DNA of 57,027 bases from Marinilabiliales bacterium (GTDB lineage: Bacteria; Bacteroidota; Bacteroidia; Bacteroidales; F082), in NCBI GenBank assembly GCA_002869365.1, contig PKTA01000166.1:1-57027 (forward strand), written 5' to 3'. This document shows positions 18,119 to 27,249 of this stretch, in pieces (the first letter of the stretch is position 1; every line of letters begins with the position of its first letter). The notes under the pieces are model-generated. The model did not search any database. It was not told where the DNA came from and saw only the letters and a list, made by a program, of their open reading frames with translations. Position numbers and translations under genes: made by a program.

Positions 18119-20915
18119 TATAGTCTTTTAACCATTTAATGAGCCCGTCCTCAAGTTCCGAAGGCGACACAGGTTTTGAAATAAATCCAAGCATGCCGGC
18201 ATTAAGGCATTTTTCTTTAGATTCTCCCAGAACATTAGCTGTCATGGCAAGGATAACTGGAGGCTTTTTGTTGTTCTCTTCACAGTATTTTAGAATCTTC
18301 TCGGTAGCCTCAAGACCATCCATTTCCGGCATTTGCACATCCATTAAAACCATTTGAAAATCACTTTGCTTACAGGCTTCTAAGGCTATTGCCCCGTTAG
18401 CGGCTATTTCAGGCATAATACCAAATTTATTCAGCAAACTTGTGGTAACTTTCTGATTTATAAGATTATCTTCAGCAACTAAAACATTTACACCATCAAA
18501 TTTTATTTGTGACTTTTTTAGTTCATTCAATTCTTTAATTTCTTCTTTTGGTTTATCAACGGTATCTTGTAAGGCTTTCCACAAACTAATTTCACGAGCT
18601 GGTTTAAGTATATAGGCGCTGAATAATTTTCGTTCTTCTTTAGTAAATTTAATCTTAATGGAAGATAATAAAATAATTGGTAAATTCTTACCATTTTCAA
18701 GTTCCCGTATTTTATTCGCTACTTCAATACCGTCAATATCAGGCATTTGCATATCTATAATTGCAAAATCATAAGTTTGTTGCCTTAGGAAAGCCAGAAT
18801 TTCTTTATAGTTGCTACCCATTGAAACATCAATACCCCAATTCTCGAGTTGGGATGATAGTATTTTTAAATTAGTATGGTTGTCATCCAGGATAATCGCT
18901 TTATTACCTTTAAATGTATTTTTATTAGTTTGGAAGATGTTTTGACCCTGATTTAGATCTTGTTCCACCAGTATGGTGAAAGAAAATGTGGAACCCTTAT
19001 TAATTTCCGATTCAACCCATATTTCTCCATTCATAAGGTTAACAAGTTTTTTAGAAATTGCCAGTCCCAGACCTGTGCCTTCAAATTTTCTAGCTATTGA
19101 TGAGTCCACTTGCGAAAAAGATTGAAATAGTCTGTTCATTTTCTCTTTTGGTATTCCAATACCTGTATCTTTTACTTTAAATAAGAGTTCATAATAATCC
19201 CCGTCCTTTTTATTCACGGAAATTGATAATATTACTTCACCCTTTATTGTAAATTTAATGGCATTGTTTATAAGGTTAACAAGTATCTGCTTAAGTCTTT
19301 GTTCATCTTTTAAAATAAATCTTGGCACATTGGTATCCTTCTGAAAGAGTATTTCCAGATTTTTTTTAGCTGCATTTGTGCTAAGCATTGTAAGTACCTC
19401 TTCAACGCAATTAAACAAATCGAAAGAGTGTTTTTCCAACTCCATTTTTCCTTGTTCAATTTTTGAGAAGTCGAGTATGTCATTAATAACGGTAAGCAGG
19501 TTTTCACCACTTATTCTTATGGTATCTACAAATTCTTGTTGTTCGCTGGTTAGTTTTGTTTGCTGTAATAAACCCGTCATACCTATTACACCATTCATGG
19601 GCGTTCTAATTTCGTGACTCATAGTAGCCATAAAATCTGCTTTTGCTCTGGCTCCCATTTCTGCTTTTTCAGTTGCCGATTTAAAATACGAAGCAAATCG
19701 ATACGACAGTATTAATGACTGGAAAAAAAAGAATAATATATATCCGATAAAATAAACAAAAGGCAAATGAGGGAGATAGCCTAAATAGTTAAACACCTGC
19801 AAGTTAATTACAATAAAAAGGAACAGAAAACTTATTACTGCAAAATGTGAGCCTGAGAGTTTATGTCTGTTGGCATTAACTATTATATAAGTTCCGTAAA
19901 TCACATAAATTACTAATATTACAAGAAATGGATCAATACTTAAAGTAAATATACGTGAAGGGAAAAACAAAGTTGTAAGTACCAGAATTAAAGAGGTAAT
20001 CTTTAAAAAGTTGGCCATTATTTTTGAAGTTTCCTGAGGGTAAAGTATTTCCAAAAACCTCATAAAAAGGAAGACGCTTAAAAACAAGGTAAGGTATTCC
20101 AGTCGTGTAGTTATTTCCCAACTTATGGTAGGCAGAATACCATGAAGGAAATACATGTCGGTTCCAATAATTCTATAACTATATACTATGCAGAATAGCG
20201 AGAAGTAAAGTACTGCTTTGTTATGTCGGCCAAACATGTATAATCCCAGAAAAAACAATCCACCCATAATTAAGGCCCCTGTCAATAGAAGGGTTGTGCT
20301 TAATTCAATTTCCCTCGCTTTAAAAAGTTTTTGAGAGTCTCCAATTTCAATTGGAAGAGAAGTACCTCCTTTGCTATGCGAGAAGTTTGAAATCTGTAAA
20401 ATCAATTCAAGGCTGCCGGATTTATCATTAATCGACTTAGTAATTGGCAACCAATATGGCTTAGATTCTTCTTTGGATTTTCCTACCTTACCATTATTAC
20501 TAAAGGGTTTACCATTAATAAAAAGTTGATATTCATCGTAAAAAGTTGGCACATTTAGTGCTAATAAATCCTTTGTAGCGCAGTTTTTTATTAATAATCT
20601 ATAGGTTGCATATCCGGTAGAACTATAAGCGATACTATCAGAATTCATTTCATTCCACAACTTAGGAAATTCAGTATATATCGGTTTAATATTAGTTGGA
20701 AAATCTTCTGGGGAAAGAATTTTTTTCCAATAGAATTCCCATTCTCCAATTAATGCTAAGGTGCCATCTTCACTAAAATCCCAATTTTGTAAATCAATTA
20801 CGCCCTGAGTTGCCAAAGGAGTTGCTTCGTCTGTAGGTTCTTTGGAATCAGCATTAAAACTGATAAAAAATAATATTACAAACATTAAATATCTGATATA
20901 TTGCTTGTTTATCAT
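18099..20915 (-). CDS. 7TMR-DISM hybrid sensor histidine kinase
   Basis: Hybrid kinase of 938 residues from the ATG; a GTG one codon earlier is also possible. A signal peptide is followed by an extracytoplasmic carbohydrate-binding-like domain (7TMR-DISMED type, about 35-200) and seven membrane helices at about 205-410. HisKA has H434 (TMSHEIRTPMNG). The HATPase domain has NLINNAIKF, DTGIGIP and GTGLGLAISKKL. Two receiver domains follow, with Asp in IIDMQMPDIDG and LMDVQMPEMDG. There is no Hpt domain, so an external phosphotransfer partner is expected. No response regulator is adjacent, so the target pathway is unknown. Confidence 0.92.
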   Translation of the reverse strand: MINKQYIRYLMFVILFFISFNADSKEPTDEATPLATQGVIDLQNWDFSEDGTLALIGEWEFYWKKILSPEDFPTNIKPIYTEFPKLWNEMNSDSIAYSSTGYATYRLLIKNCATKDLLALNVPTFYDEYQLFINGKPFSNNGKVGKSKEESKPYWLPITKSINDKSGSLELILQISNFSHSKGGTSLPIEIGDSQKLFKAREIELSTTLLLTGALIMGGLFFLGLYMFGRHNKAVLYFSLFCIVYSYRIIGTDMYFLHGILPTISWEITTRLEYLTLFLSVFLFMRFLEILYPQETSKIMANFLKITSLILVLTTLFFPSRIFTLSIDPFLVILVIYVIYGTYIIVNANRHKLSGSHFAVISFLFLFIVINLQVFNYLGYLPHLPFVYFIGYILFFFFQSLILSYRFASYFKSATEKAEMGARAKADFMATMSHEIRTPMNGVIGMTGLLQQTKLTSEQQEFVDTIRISGENLLTVINDILDFSKIEQGKMELEKHSFDLFNCVEEVLTMLSTNAAKKNLEILFQKDTNVPRFILKDEQRLKQILVNLINNAIKFTIKGEVILSISVNKKDGDYYELLFKVKDTGIGIPKEKMNRLFQSFSQVDSSIARKFEGTGLGLAISKKLVNLMNGEIWVESEINKGSTFSFTILVEQDLNQGQNIFQTNKNTFKGNKAIILDDNHTNLKILSSQLENWGIDVSMGSNYKEILAFLRQQTYDFAIIDMQMPDIDGIEVANKIRELENGKNLPIILLSSIKIKFTKEERKLFSAYILKPAREISLWKALQDTVDKPKEEIKELNELKKSQIKFDGVNVLVAEDNLINQKVTTSLLNKFGIMPEIAANGAIALEACKQSDFQMVLMDVQMPEMDGLEATEKILKYCEENNKKPPVILAMTANVLGESKEKCLNAGMLGFISKPVSPSELEDGLIKWLKDYIVIDYN

Positions 20916-21040
20916 CACATATTAAATTAAGAATCGAATATACATTTTTTTTGTTTACGCTTATAGGCATAAAAAATTAAGGATGTAAATTATTTAAAGA
21001 TGCGTAAGTGTTAAAAAAAAGATGTTACTATAAAGATGTC

Positions 21041-21078
21041 CAAAAAAAATGAGAGACCACCTCTTAAGGTAGTCTCTC
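21041..21078 (-). terminator. Strong intrinsic terminator after the LruC gene
   Basis: A 12-bp stem (GAGAGACCACCT / AGGTAGTCTCTC, one mismatch) with a CTTA loop at 21051-21078. On the minus strand it is followed by a run of T at 21041-21050. It lies 33 bp past the LruC stop codon. Confidence 0.85.
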
Positions 21079-21111
21079 ATAATTCAAAATACTATTATAT
21101 TATTACAATAT

Positions 21112-23184
21112 CTATTTCCCTGAGGGAACGGAATATATCAGACTATTAGTTCTGTATCCACTAAAATCTTTATACCAGTCGGCATAATTATTACCACCAC
21201 TTTCAGCCCACTCGCCAAAATGTAAGTAAGCACCTGTTATATCCTGAAATTCAATTACCCAATCAAAGTCATCTGCAATATTAATTGCCCATGGTAAATT
21301 GTTTTCTGTTACAAAGTATTTTCCAATACTAGGTTGTGATGCATCATCCTGTGTTCCAAAATATGAATCATCCATCAAATCTGAAGGTTCATAATATGGA
21401 AGGTGTATTTCGAGACCTCTAATTCCCGGACTTCCATCAATTACTGAATTAACAATTATAAATGGGTTAAATGTACCTATATCCAGATCGTTATATGTGA
21501 CCGCGTCTTCTACAAAATTAATATTAATGGTCATTGTTACAGGTTGGATAAAGTCGTACTCTTCCTGTGTGTTAACACCAATTCCACCAGTAGTTTGTGG
21601 CATTACACGGCGTACATCATCAAAAACAACTATAGTTGCTTTACTTTGGCCTGATTCAACACCATTACTAGCTATATTAAATACCGAAGAACTTGCAATA
21701 TCATAACCCGTAACAGACACAATATCTGAAGGATCGACATTTGGTAATGTAAAGGCAAATCCGTTGTGAAGTGAAGCGCCATAAGCTTTTATTGCAAATG
21801 TTGCTTCAATGCTTTCTACATTTTCCTGATTATCCTTTGATATATCAAAAGTGTAATCAATAACTAAATCATTAAAGTCATAATCACCTTTTCCAGGCCA
21901 TAGGTCTTCATATGCCAATGTTCCATCAAATTGCTCTGTAGGTGGATTTATTGGTGGCTCAGGATCTCCGCAGCCAGTAATAGTTTCCTGCTGATCTTCA
22001 CCTCTTGGAGTTTCAACAACTATTATAAATTCATCTGTAGTAAGTCCAGTGTAAATTAATTCGAGATTTTGATTTACATCCAGTTCATATTCTCCTGCGG
22101 CTATTTCAACATTGTTTTTAGTAACTGTATAGTCGTAAGCCGATGTCATATCTCCATCACCTGTGTTACTTATAGTAAATACTACTTCATTGCTTAAACA
22201 ATCTGAAGAAACTTCGATATATGGATCATCTTCTTCTGGATCCGTTGGGCATGTAAGTACATCTCCATTCACACCCTCATGGAAACTATCAATAATAGTT
22301 TCGGCTGCTGAGGCCCATTCTGATGCAGATAATCCTTGCATATCACCACCTCCAAGAGCCGCTTCGGCCTGTGTTAGGAAATCGTTTACTGTCGTATTAG
22401 CAAAAGGCCCACCTATAAAAACAAGTTCCCCAAGAGGGACACCTGCTGTATTTGTTCCCAAATAACCGGCTGCATTATAATCCCTATTCAAACGGGCAGC
22501 TGTTATCTGATCTGCCATATTATTTCCAAGTTTGTTTTTTCCCTTTCCATCAGGGTTAATATAACTTTGTCCTAGGGCTGCAGGAGAACCACCATCAGGT
22601 AAGAAATTCTCAACATCACCGGTGGCATTAAAAGTTAGTGTGTATCCTGAGCCTACTACAAAATCACCAGGATAAACTTGATCAAAATGATCATCCCTAA
22701 GTTGTCCTACATTATTACCAGCAGCTTTTTGTCCCCATCCTCCTTTAGAATAAGTTATATAACCCGATAAGTCACAATCGTCATCATTTGTAGACTTAAG
22801 AGTATTATTAAAATTATAAGTTACTGTGGAACCTCCAATATAGGCTATATTAGGACCATTTGTGCCATTATAAATGAACCTCAAGTCTATAATGTAATCA
22901 GGAATTGTAATTTTTGTTCTAACAGTTCTTGATCCATCATCAGGGAATCCTCTGAAATATTTTACTGAACCATCACGGTTAGTGATAAGTAAAGGTTGTA
23001 TGTCTCCCTTAGTTGGAAGAACTACCTCTACTTCAAGAGTTTGGGTTGTTTTCCAATCAAAGTCTGGAGGAACTATGAGATTATTCATAGTTTTCACAGT
23101 ATCCGGTTCTACATTATTATTTCTTTTACAAGAACCTAAAAATGCAATTGCCGGAATAATTAGTATTATTAATAATCGTTTCAT
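21112..23184 (-). CDS. LruC-domain surface lipoprotein
   Basis: Large lipoprotein of 690 residues (FLGSC, lipid Cys19). The N-terminal region of about 30-130 holds beta-sandwich-like strands (LEVEVVLPTKGDIQPL). The middle has a repeat-poor region and a CARDB-like segment with two conserved Cys (SSDCLSNEVVFTISN, ETITGCGD). The C-terminal part, from about 420 to the end, is the LruC domain, recognised by LAYEDLWPGKGDYDFNDLVIDY with its acidic, probably calcium-binding DYDFND cluster. LruC proteins are found in Bacteroidota, Leptospira and others, and their function is unknown. It is a single-gene unit with its own strong terminator. The 272 bp upstream show no other gene. Confidence 0.82.
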   Translation of the reverse strand: MKRLLIILIIPAIAFLGSCKRNNNVEPDTVKTMNNLIVPPDFDWKTTQTLEVEVVLPTKGDIQPLLITNRDGSVKYFRGFPDDGSRTVRTKITIPDYIIDLRFIYNGTNGPNIAYIGGSTVTYNFNNTLKSTNDDDCDLSGYITYSKGGWGQKAAGNNVGQLRDDHFDQVYPGDFVVGSGYTLTFNATGDVENFLPDGGSPAALGQSYINPDGKGKNKLGNNMADQITAARLNRDYNAAGYLGTNTAGVPLGELVFIGGPFANTTVNDFLTQAEAALGGGDMQGLSASEWASAAETIIDSFHEGVNGDVLTCPTDPEEDDPYIEVSSDCLSNEVVFTISNTGDGDMTSAYDYTVTKNNVEIAAGEYELDVNQNLELIYTGLTTDEFIIVVETPRGEDQQETITGCGDPEPPINPPTEQFDGTLAYEDLWPGKGDYDFNDLVIDYTFDISKDNQENVESIEATFAIKAYGASLHNGFAFTLPNVDPSDIVSVTGYDIASSSVFNIASNGVESGQSKATIVVFDDVRRVMPQTTGGIGVNTQEEYDFIQPVTMTININFVEDAVTYNDLDIGTFNPFIIVNSVIDGSPGIRGLEIHLPYYEPSDLMDDSYFGTQDDASQPSIGKYFVTENNLPWAINIADDFDWVIEFQDITGAYLHFGEWAESGGNNYADWYKDFSGYRTNSLIYSVPSGK

Positions 23185-23456
23185 AATAGTATTATAAGTA
23201 ATATTTCTATATTTTAATTATTTTTTATTTTTTCAATTTCTAAAAATGGCACTATGCCATCAATATTTATTCTAGAATCAAAACATGTGCCGAATAGTTA
23301 AAGAGCACCAAACCAGTATATTACAGAATTTACAATATATGGATAATTTCCAGTATTGGGAATTGTATGTTAAATTTGGAAAGCATATTTTATTGTTTCT
23401 GTAATGAAATTATATTAAAACAATTGGCTATACATTCAATTTTTAAACATAAGAAA

Positions 23457-24437
23457 TTATTTATCTCCATAAATTTTTATTTCGCTAAAACCATTTGAAT
23501 TCTTATATGCTCTATACATTCCGGATGTATTAAAAACAGTAACAAAATTACCTGCTTTGTCAACTGCTATAATACCTCCCTCAGCACCCTGTTCTTTTAA
23601 TTTCTTCATAATAACATAAGTGGCGGCCTCTTTTAAGGAAACGCCTGAATATTTCATTATGGCATTAATGTCGTAGGCTACAACATTTCGTATAAAATAC
23701 TCTCCATGCCCGGTTGCCGAAACAGCACATGCTTTATTATCTGCATAGGTTCCTGCACCTATAATTGGTGAATCACCTACACGCCCTTTCATTTTATTGG
23801 TCATTCCACCTGTTGAAGTGGCTGCAGCCAGATTACCATTCATGTCGAGTGCAACCGCACCTACAGTGCCAAATTTGTTTTTATTTGCACGTTTAAAACT
23901 TTCCCAGCGGCGGTTTGTAAAAAAGTAGGAACTATCAACTATTTCAAGTCCCTGATTCTTTGCAAATTCATCGGCACCTTTACCTATTAGCATAACATGC
24001 GGAGAATTTTCCATAACCTTTCTTGCAGCAAGTACAGGATTTTTAACGGTTTTAATACCTGCAACGGCTCCGGCATTAAGTGTTGCGCCATCCATTATTG
24101 AGGCATCCATCTCGTTTTTCCCTTCTGCAGTAAAAACAGAACCCCTACCTGCATTGAAAAGAGGTGAATCTTCCATGCAGTTTATGGCGGTGCTTATGGC
24201 ATCTAAACTACTACCACCATTTCGAAGTATTTCAGATCCCAGTTCAAGAGCTTCAGATAATTTTTTCTTATAGGCATTCTCCATTTCATCGGTCATTTCC
24301 GATTTTAATATGGTACCGGCTCCTCCATGAATTACAATTACCCATTCTGGGTTTTTATCTTTTAACTCAATGTTTTCGCATGAATAAACTGAACAAATTA
24401 ACACTAATAATAGTGCTGTTGAAATTCTAATTAACAT
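23457..24437 (-). CDS. Isoaspartyl peptidase / L-asparaginase (Ntn hydrolase)
   Basis: Protein of 326 residues with a signal peptide or lipoprotein signal (Cys20 in VYSC; the lipobox is imperfect). It belongs to the plant-type asparaginase/IaaA family, which is made as a precursor and cleaves itself before a catalytic threonine. That residue is T191 in KFGTVGAVALD. IHGGAGTI at about 36-43, FNAGRGSVF and the substrate loop GRVGDSPIIGAG are diagnostic. It removes isoaspartyl residues from peptides and hydrolyses asparagine, here in the periplasm or at the envelope. It is monocistronic and faces away from the cytochrome operon. Confidence 0.92.
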   Translation of the reverse strand: MLIRISTALLLVLICSVYSCENIELKDKNPEWVIVIHGGAGTILKSEMTDEMENAYKKKLSEALELGSEILRNGGSSLDAISTAINCMEDSPLFNAGRGSVFTAEGKNEMDASIMDGATLNAGAVAGIKTVKNPVLAARKVMENSPHVMLIGKGADEFAKNQGLEIVDSSYFFTNRRWESFKRANKNKFGTVGAVALDMNGNLAAATSTGGMTNKMKGRVGDSPIIGAGTYADNKACAVSATGHGEYFIRNVVAYDINAIMKYSGVSLKEAATYVIMKKLKEQGAEGGIIAVDKAGNFVTVFNTSGMYRAYKNSNGFSEIKIYGDK

Positions 24438-24807
24438 AAAAGTACTTTTAATAAGGTAAAGATAAGTTATTTGTTTTCATTTATTATAATGTATCGGCAA
24501 ATTTTAGTCCTCTATACAACACTTTTAATACAGTTTATTGGTAAATTATTTTAGAATCTGATTTTGTTAATTAATAACAGATAAAAACTTATTATGATTT
24601 AATTCAGTGTTTTGTAATAATTGTGAAAAAATAGCAGATCAATAAATTTATACAAACATCACAAAAACAATGTTTTATGAAATTATTTATCGTTTGCTAT
24701 TTAGACTCTGTCTATATTACAAAATCTGCATAATGTCATAATTATTCGTTTGTTATAAAAAAACATTAACAATAATTTAACAATCGCTAATTTTAAAAGA
24801 GAATATT
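24438..24807. other. Intergenic region between divergent asparaginase and cytochrome operons
   Basis: About 370 bp of very AT-rich DNA with no ORF of note and no clear TAnnTTTG element on either strand. Near the cytochrome start there is a TTTG at 24692 and TATATTAC about 20 bp later, a poor promoter match. I see no tRNA or strong palindrome. Confidence 0.5.
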
Positions 24808-25260
24808 ATGCCTCCACAATTAAAAAGATTGTTACCAGCATTTATCATTTTCATATTACTTTTTCTGGTATTGAAATACTATTTAACTCCTGAAACCTTT
24901 GGTGAAAAGGGTCATTATCGATATAGTTCGATAGCAGAAGTTCAGAATATTGATATGAAGTATGCTGGAATGGATAAATGTAATGAGTGTCACGACGATA
25001 AAGTTGAAGAACTGGGAATGGATGTTCACGCCGATTTATCGTGTGAAGCTTGTCATGGACCCGGGCTTACTCATGCGGAGAATGACGGGGATTATGAAAT
25101 ACTAATTCCAACAGAAAGAGAATTTTGTGCTCTGTGCCATTCGAAGAACATATCAAGAAGCACAAGGATAATAACTCAGATAAATATTTTAGAACATAAT
25201 ACAGGCAAGAAATGTATTGATTGCCATAATCCACATATGCCATGGGAACTAAAGGAGTAA
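24808..25260 (+). CDS. Membrane-anchored tetraheme cytochrome c
   Basis: Protein of 150 residues with one N-terminal membrane anchor (about 8-26) and four CXXCH heme sites: CNECH, CEACH, CALCH and CIDCH, with extra His residues available as distal ligands. It is exported and should exchange electrons with the FeS protein and NrfD-like subunit encoded next. The last 19 bp overlap the FeS gene, indicating translational coupling. It resembles the small cytochromes that accompany NrfC/NrfD-type modules, but I cannot assign a named complex. Confidence 0.85.
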   Translation: MPPQLKRLLPAFIIFILLFLVLKYYLTPETFGEKGHYRYSSIAEVQNIDMKYAGMDKCNECHDDKVEELGMDVHADLSCEACHGPGLTHAENDGDYEILIPTEREFCALCHSKNISRSTRIITQINILEHNTGKKCIDCHNPHMPWELKE

Positions 25261-26012
25261 AAAATTCAAGACGCGACTTTTTAAAGAAAACTGCTATAGT
25301 AGGAGGTGGTACTATTGCTGCCTCACTATTAAATCCGTTTGATGCAGTGTTAATAGCCTCGGAAGATCCTGGGGATAAGTCAAAAGTTTGGTGGGGCTAT
25401 GTAATTGACATTGATAAATGTATCGGTTGTGGTAGATGCGCCAACGCTTGTAAAACTGAAAATGATGTTCCAAAGGAACCATTCTTTTTTAGAACATGGG
25501 TTGAGCATTATACTATAAATAATGATGGTGATGTTCATGTTGAATCACCAAATGGCGGAATAGATGGTTTTGAGCAAACTCTTGATAAAGATGATGTATT
25601 CAAAACATTTTTTGTTCCCAAAATGTGTAATCATTGCCATAAATCACCATGTGTGCAAGTCTGTCAAGTAGGGGCAACCTATGACACTCCTGATGGGGTA
25701 GTATTGGTTGACGACAAATATTGTATAGGTTGTCGTTATTGTGTGCAAGCCTGCCCTTATGGATGCAGATATATACATCCTGAGAAGAAAGTCGCAGACA
25801 AGTGTACTCTATGCTATCACAGAATTAGCAAAGGAAAAACTACGGCTTGTATTGAGGTTTGTCCAACAAGTGCAAGAATGATAGGAAATTTAAATGATGA
25901 AAAGGGGCCGTTGGTCAAGTTTTTAAAGAATCATAATTGTTTGGTTTTAAAGCCTCATTTAAATACAGCAAGTAAATTATTCTATAATTCTTTAAATGCG
26001 GAGGTAAGATAA
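25242..26012 (+). CDS. Tat-exported four-cluster ferredoxin, NrfC/DsrO-like
   Basis: Protein of 256 residues. A twin-arginine signal (SRRDFLKKTAIVGGG) precedes a DMSO-reductase-B-type ferredoxin. Four cysteine groups for four [4Fe-4S] clusters are visible: CIGCGRCANAC, CNHCHKSPCVQVC, CIGCRYCVQAC, and CTLCYHRISKGKTTACIEVC. Proteins of this type pass electrons between an NrfD-like quinone-binding subunit and a periplasmic partner. It carries its own Tat signal, unlike PsrB at 52731, which fits a module without a molybdoenzyme to ride with. The preceding cytochrome is the likely partner. Confidence 0.9.
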   Translation: MGTKGVKNSRRDFLKKTAIVGGGTIAASLLNPFDAVLIASEDPGDKSKVWWGYVIDIDKCIGCGRCANACKTENDVPKEPFFFRTWVEHYTINNDGDVHVESPNGGIDGFEQTLDKDDVFKTFFVPKMCNHCHKSPCVQVCQVGATYDTPDGVVLVDDKYCIGCRYCVQACPYGCRYIHPEKKVADKCTLCYHRISKGKTTACIEVCPTSARMIGNLNDEKGPLVKFLKNHNCLVLKPHLNTASKLFYNSLNAEVR

Positions 26013-26013
26013 T

Positions 26014-27222
26014 ATGGAAGAATTTAATCATCTTTATGAAATGTTGTCGCAGGTACAGGGATACGTTTATCCCAATGAAGTAGATCTGCAGTGGGGATTG
26101 TTAATTGTACAATACCCTTATTTAACAGGACTAGTTGCCGGAGCATTTATAACTGCTTCTCTGGAAAGAGTCTTCAATGTTAAAGCCTTAAAAGTTACAT
26201 ATGAACTGTCATTATTAACAGCATTAGCATTTTTATTGGTAGCCACTATGCCTCTCATAAGTCACTTAGGACATCCTGAAAGATTTTATGAAATTATGAT
26301 TACACCCCAACCTCAATCTGCTATGGCAATATTTGGCTTTGTTTATTTGTGGTATTTAATGGTTGTATTATTGCTCGAAATTTGGTTCGACTACAGACGG
26401 GATATGGTTCTATGGGCCCGTGAGGCAAAAGGATTGAAAAAATGGCTTTATAAAATACTTACTCTTGGTGTTAATGATATTTCACCAAAAACAGTTATGT
26501 GGGATAATAAAATAGGTTATTTTATTACAGTTGTGGGTATACCATCAGCATTTTTACTTCATGGTTATGTGGGGTTTATTTTTGGTTCAGTTAAAGCAAA
26601 TCCATGGTGGTCGAGTGTTTTAATGCCGGTTATATTTTTATTCTCTGCAATGGTTTCTGGTATCGCACTAATTATGCTTGTTTATATGGTTGTTTCTTAT
26701 GTAAGAAAAAAGAAACCTGATATGCTGGCTCTCGATACTATAGCTAAATTTTTATTTTATGTAATTATTCTGGACTTTACACTTGAAGGTCTGGATCAAA
26801 TTCATAGAATTTATGAAGCTGAAGAATCCTTCGAAATAATTTCTATGCTTGTATCAGGAAAGTTATATATAACACTTATTGTTATTCAAGTTTTTCTTGG
26901 AACTATTATTCCTTTAGTAATACTAGGAGTCTTTCAGTTCTACAAACCTAAGGATAGCATACGTAGGGTTTTATACCTAATTGTTAGTCTTTTAATTTTA
27001 GTAGGTATTTTCTTTATGAGATGGAATGTGGTAATTGGTGGACAATTATTCTCTAAAAGTTTTTATGGTTTTACTGGCTATAAGACTTTAATAGTTGGTT
27101 CAGAAGGACTTCTAATGGCAACTGTTTGGGTTATTGTTCCGTTTAGCATATTAGCATTTTTAATATGGTTATTACCACCATGGAAGAAGCATAATTCAAC
27201 AGAAATAAGTGAAGCTGAGTAA
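26014..27222 (+). CDS. NrfD/PsrC-like membrane subunit
   Basis: Hydrophobic protein of 402 residues with about ten predicted membrane helices and the NrfD-family sequence PLISHLGHPERFYEI near 85-100. NrfD subunits bind menaquinol and exchange electrons with a periplasmic FeS protein. It starts two bases after the FeS gene. Together with the tetraheme cytochrome this makes a quinone-linked cytochrome/FeS/NrfD module with no catalytic subunit here. Direction of electron flow cannot be read from sequence. Confidence 0.88.
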   Translation: MEEFNHLYEMLSQVQGYVYPNEVDLQWGLLIVQYPYLTGLVAGAFITASLERVFNVKALKVTYELSLLTALAFLLVATMPLISHLGHPERFYEIMITPQPQSAMAIFGFVYLWYLMVVLLLEIWFDYRRDMVLWAREAKGLKKWLYKILTLGVNDISPKTVMWDNKIGYFITVVGIPSAFLLHGYVGFIFGSVKANPWWSSVLMPVIFLFSAMVSGIALIMLVYMVVSYVRKKKPDMLALDTIAKFLFYVIILDFTLEGLDQIHRIYEAEESFEIISMLVSGKLYITLIVIQVFLGTIIPLVILGVFQFYKPKDSIRRVLYLIVSLLILVGIFFMRWNVVIGGQLFSKSFYGFTGYKTLIVGSEGLLMATVWVIVPFSILAFLIWLLPPWKKHNSTEISEAE

Positions 27223-27249
27223 TGATTTTCTAGTTTAATATAATCAAAA

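Noticed and set aside
24438..24807. Hidden small gene or RNA in the 370-bp gap
   Set aside because: No ORF with sensible composition and no stable hairpin or tRNA-like fold was seen.
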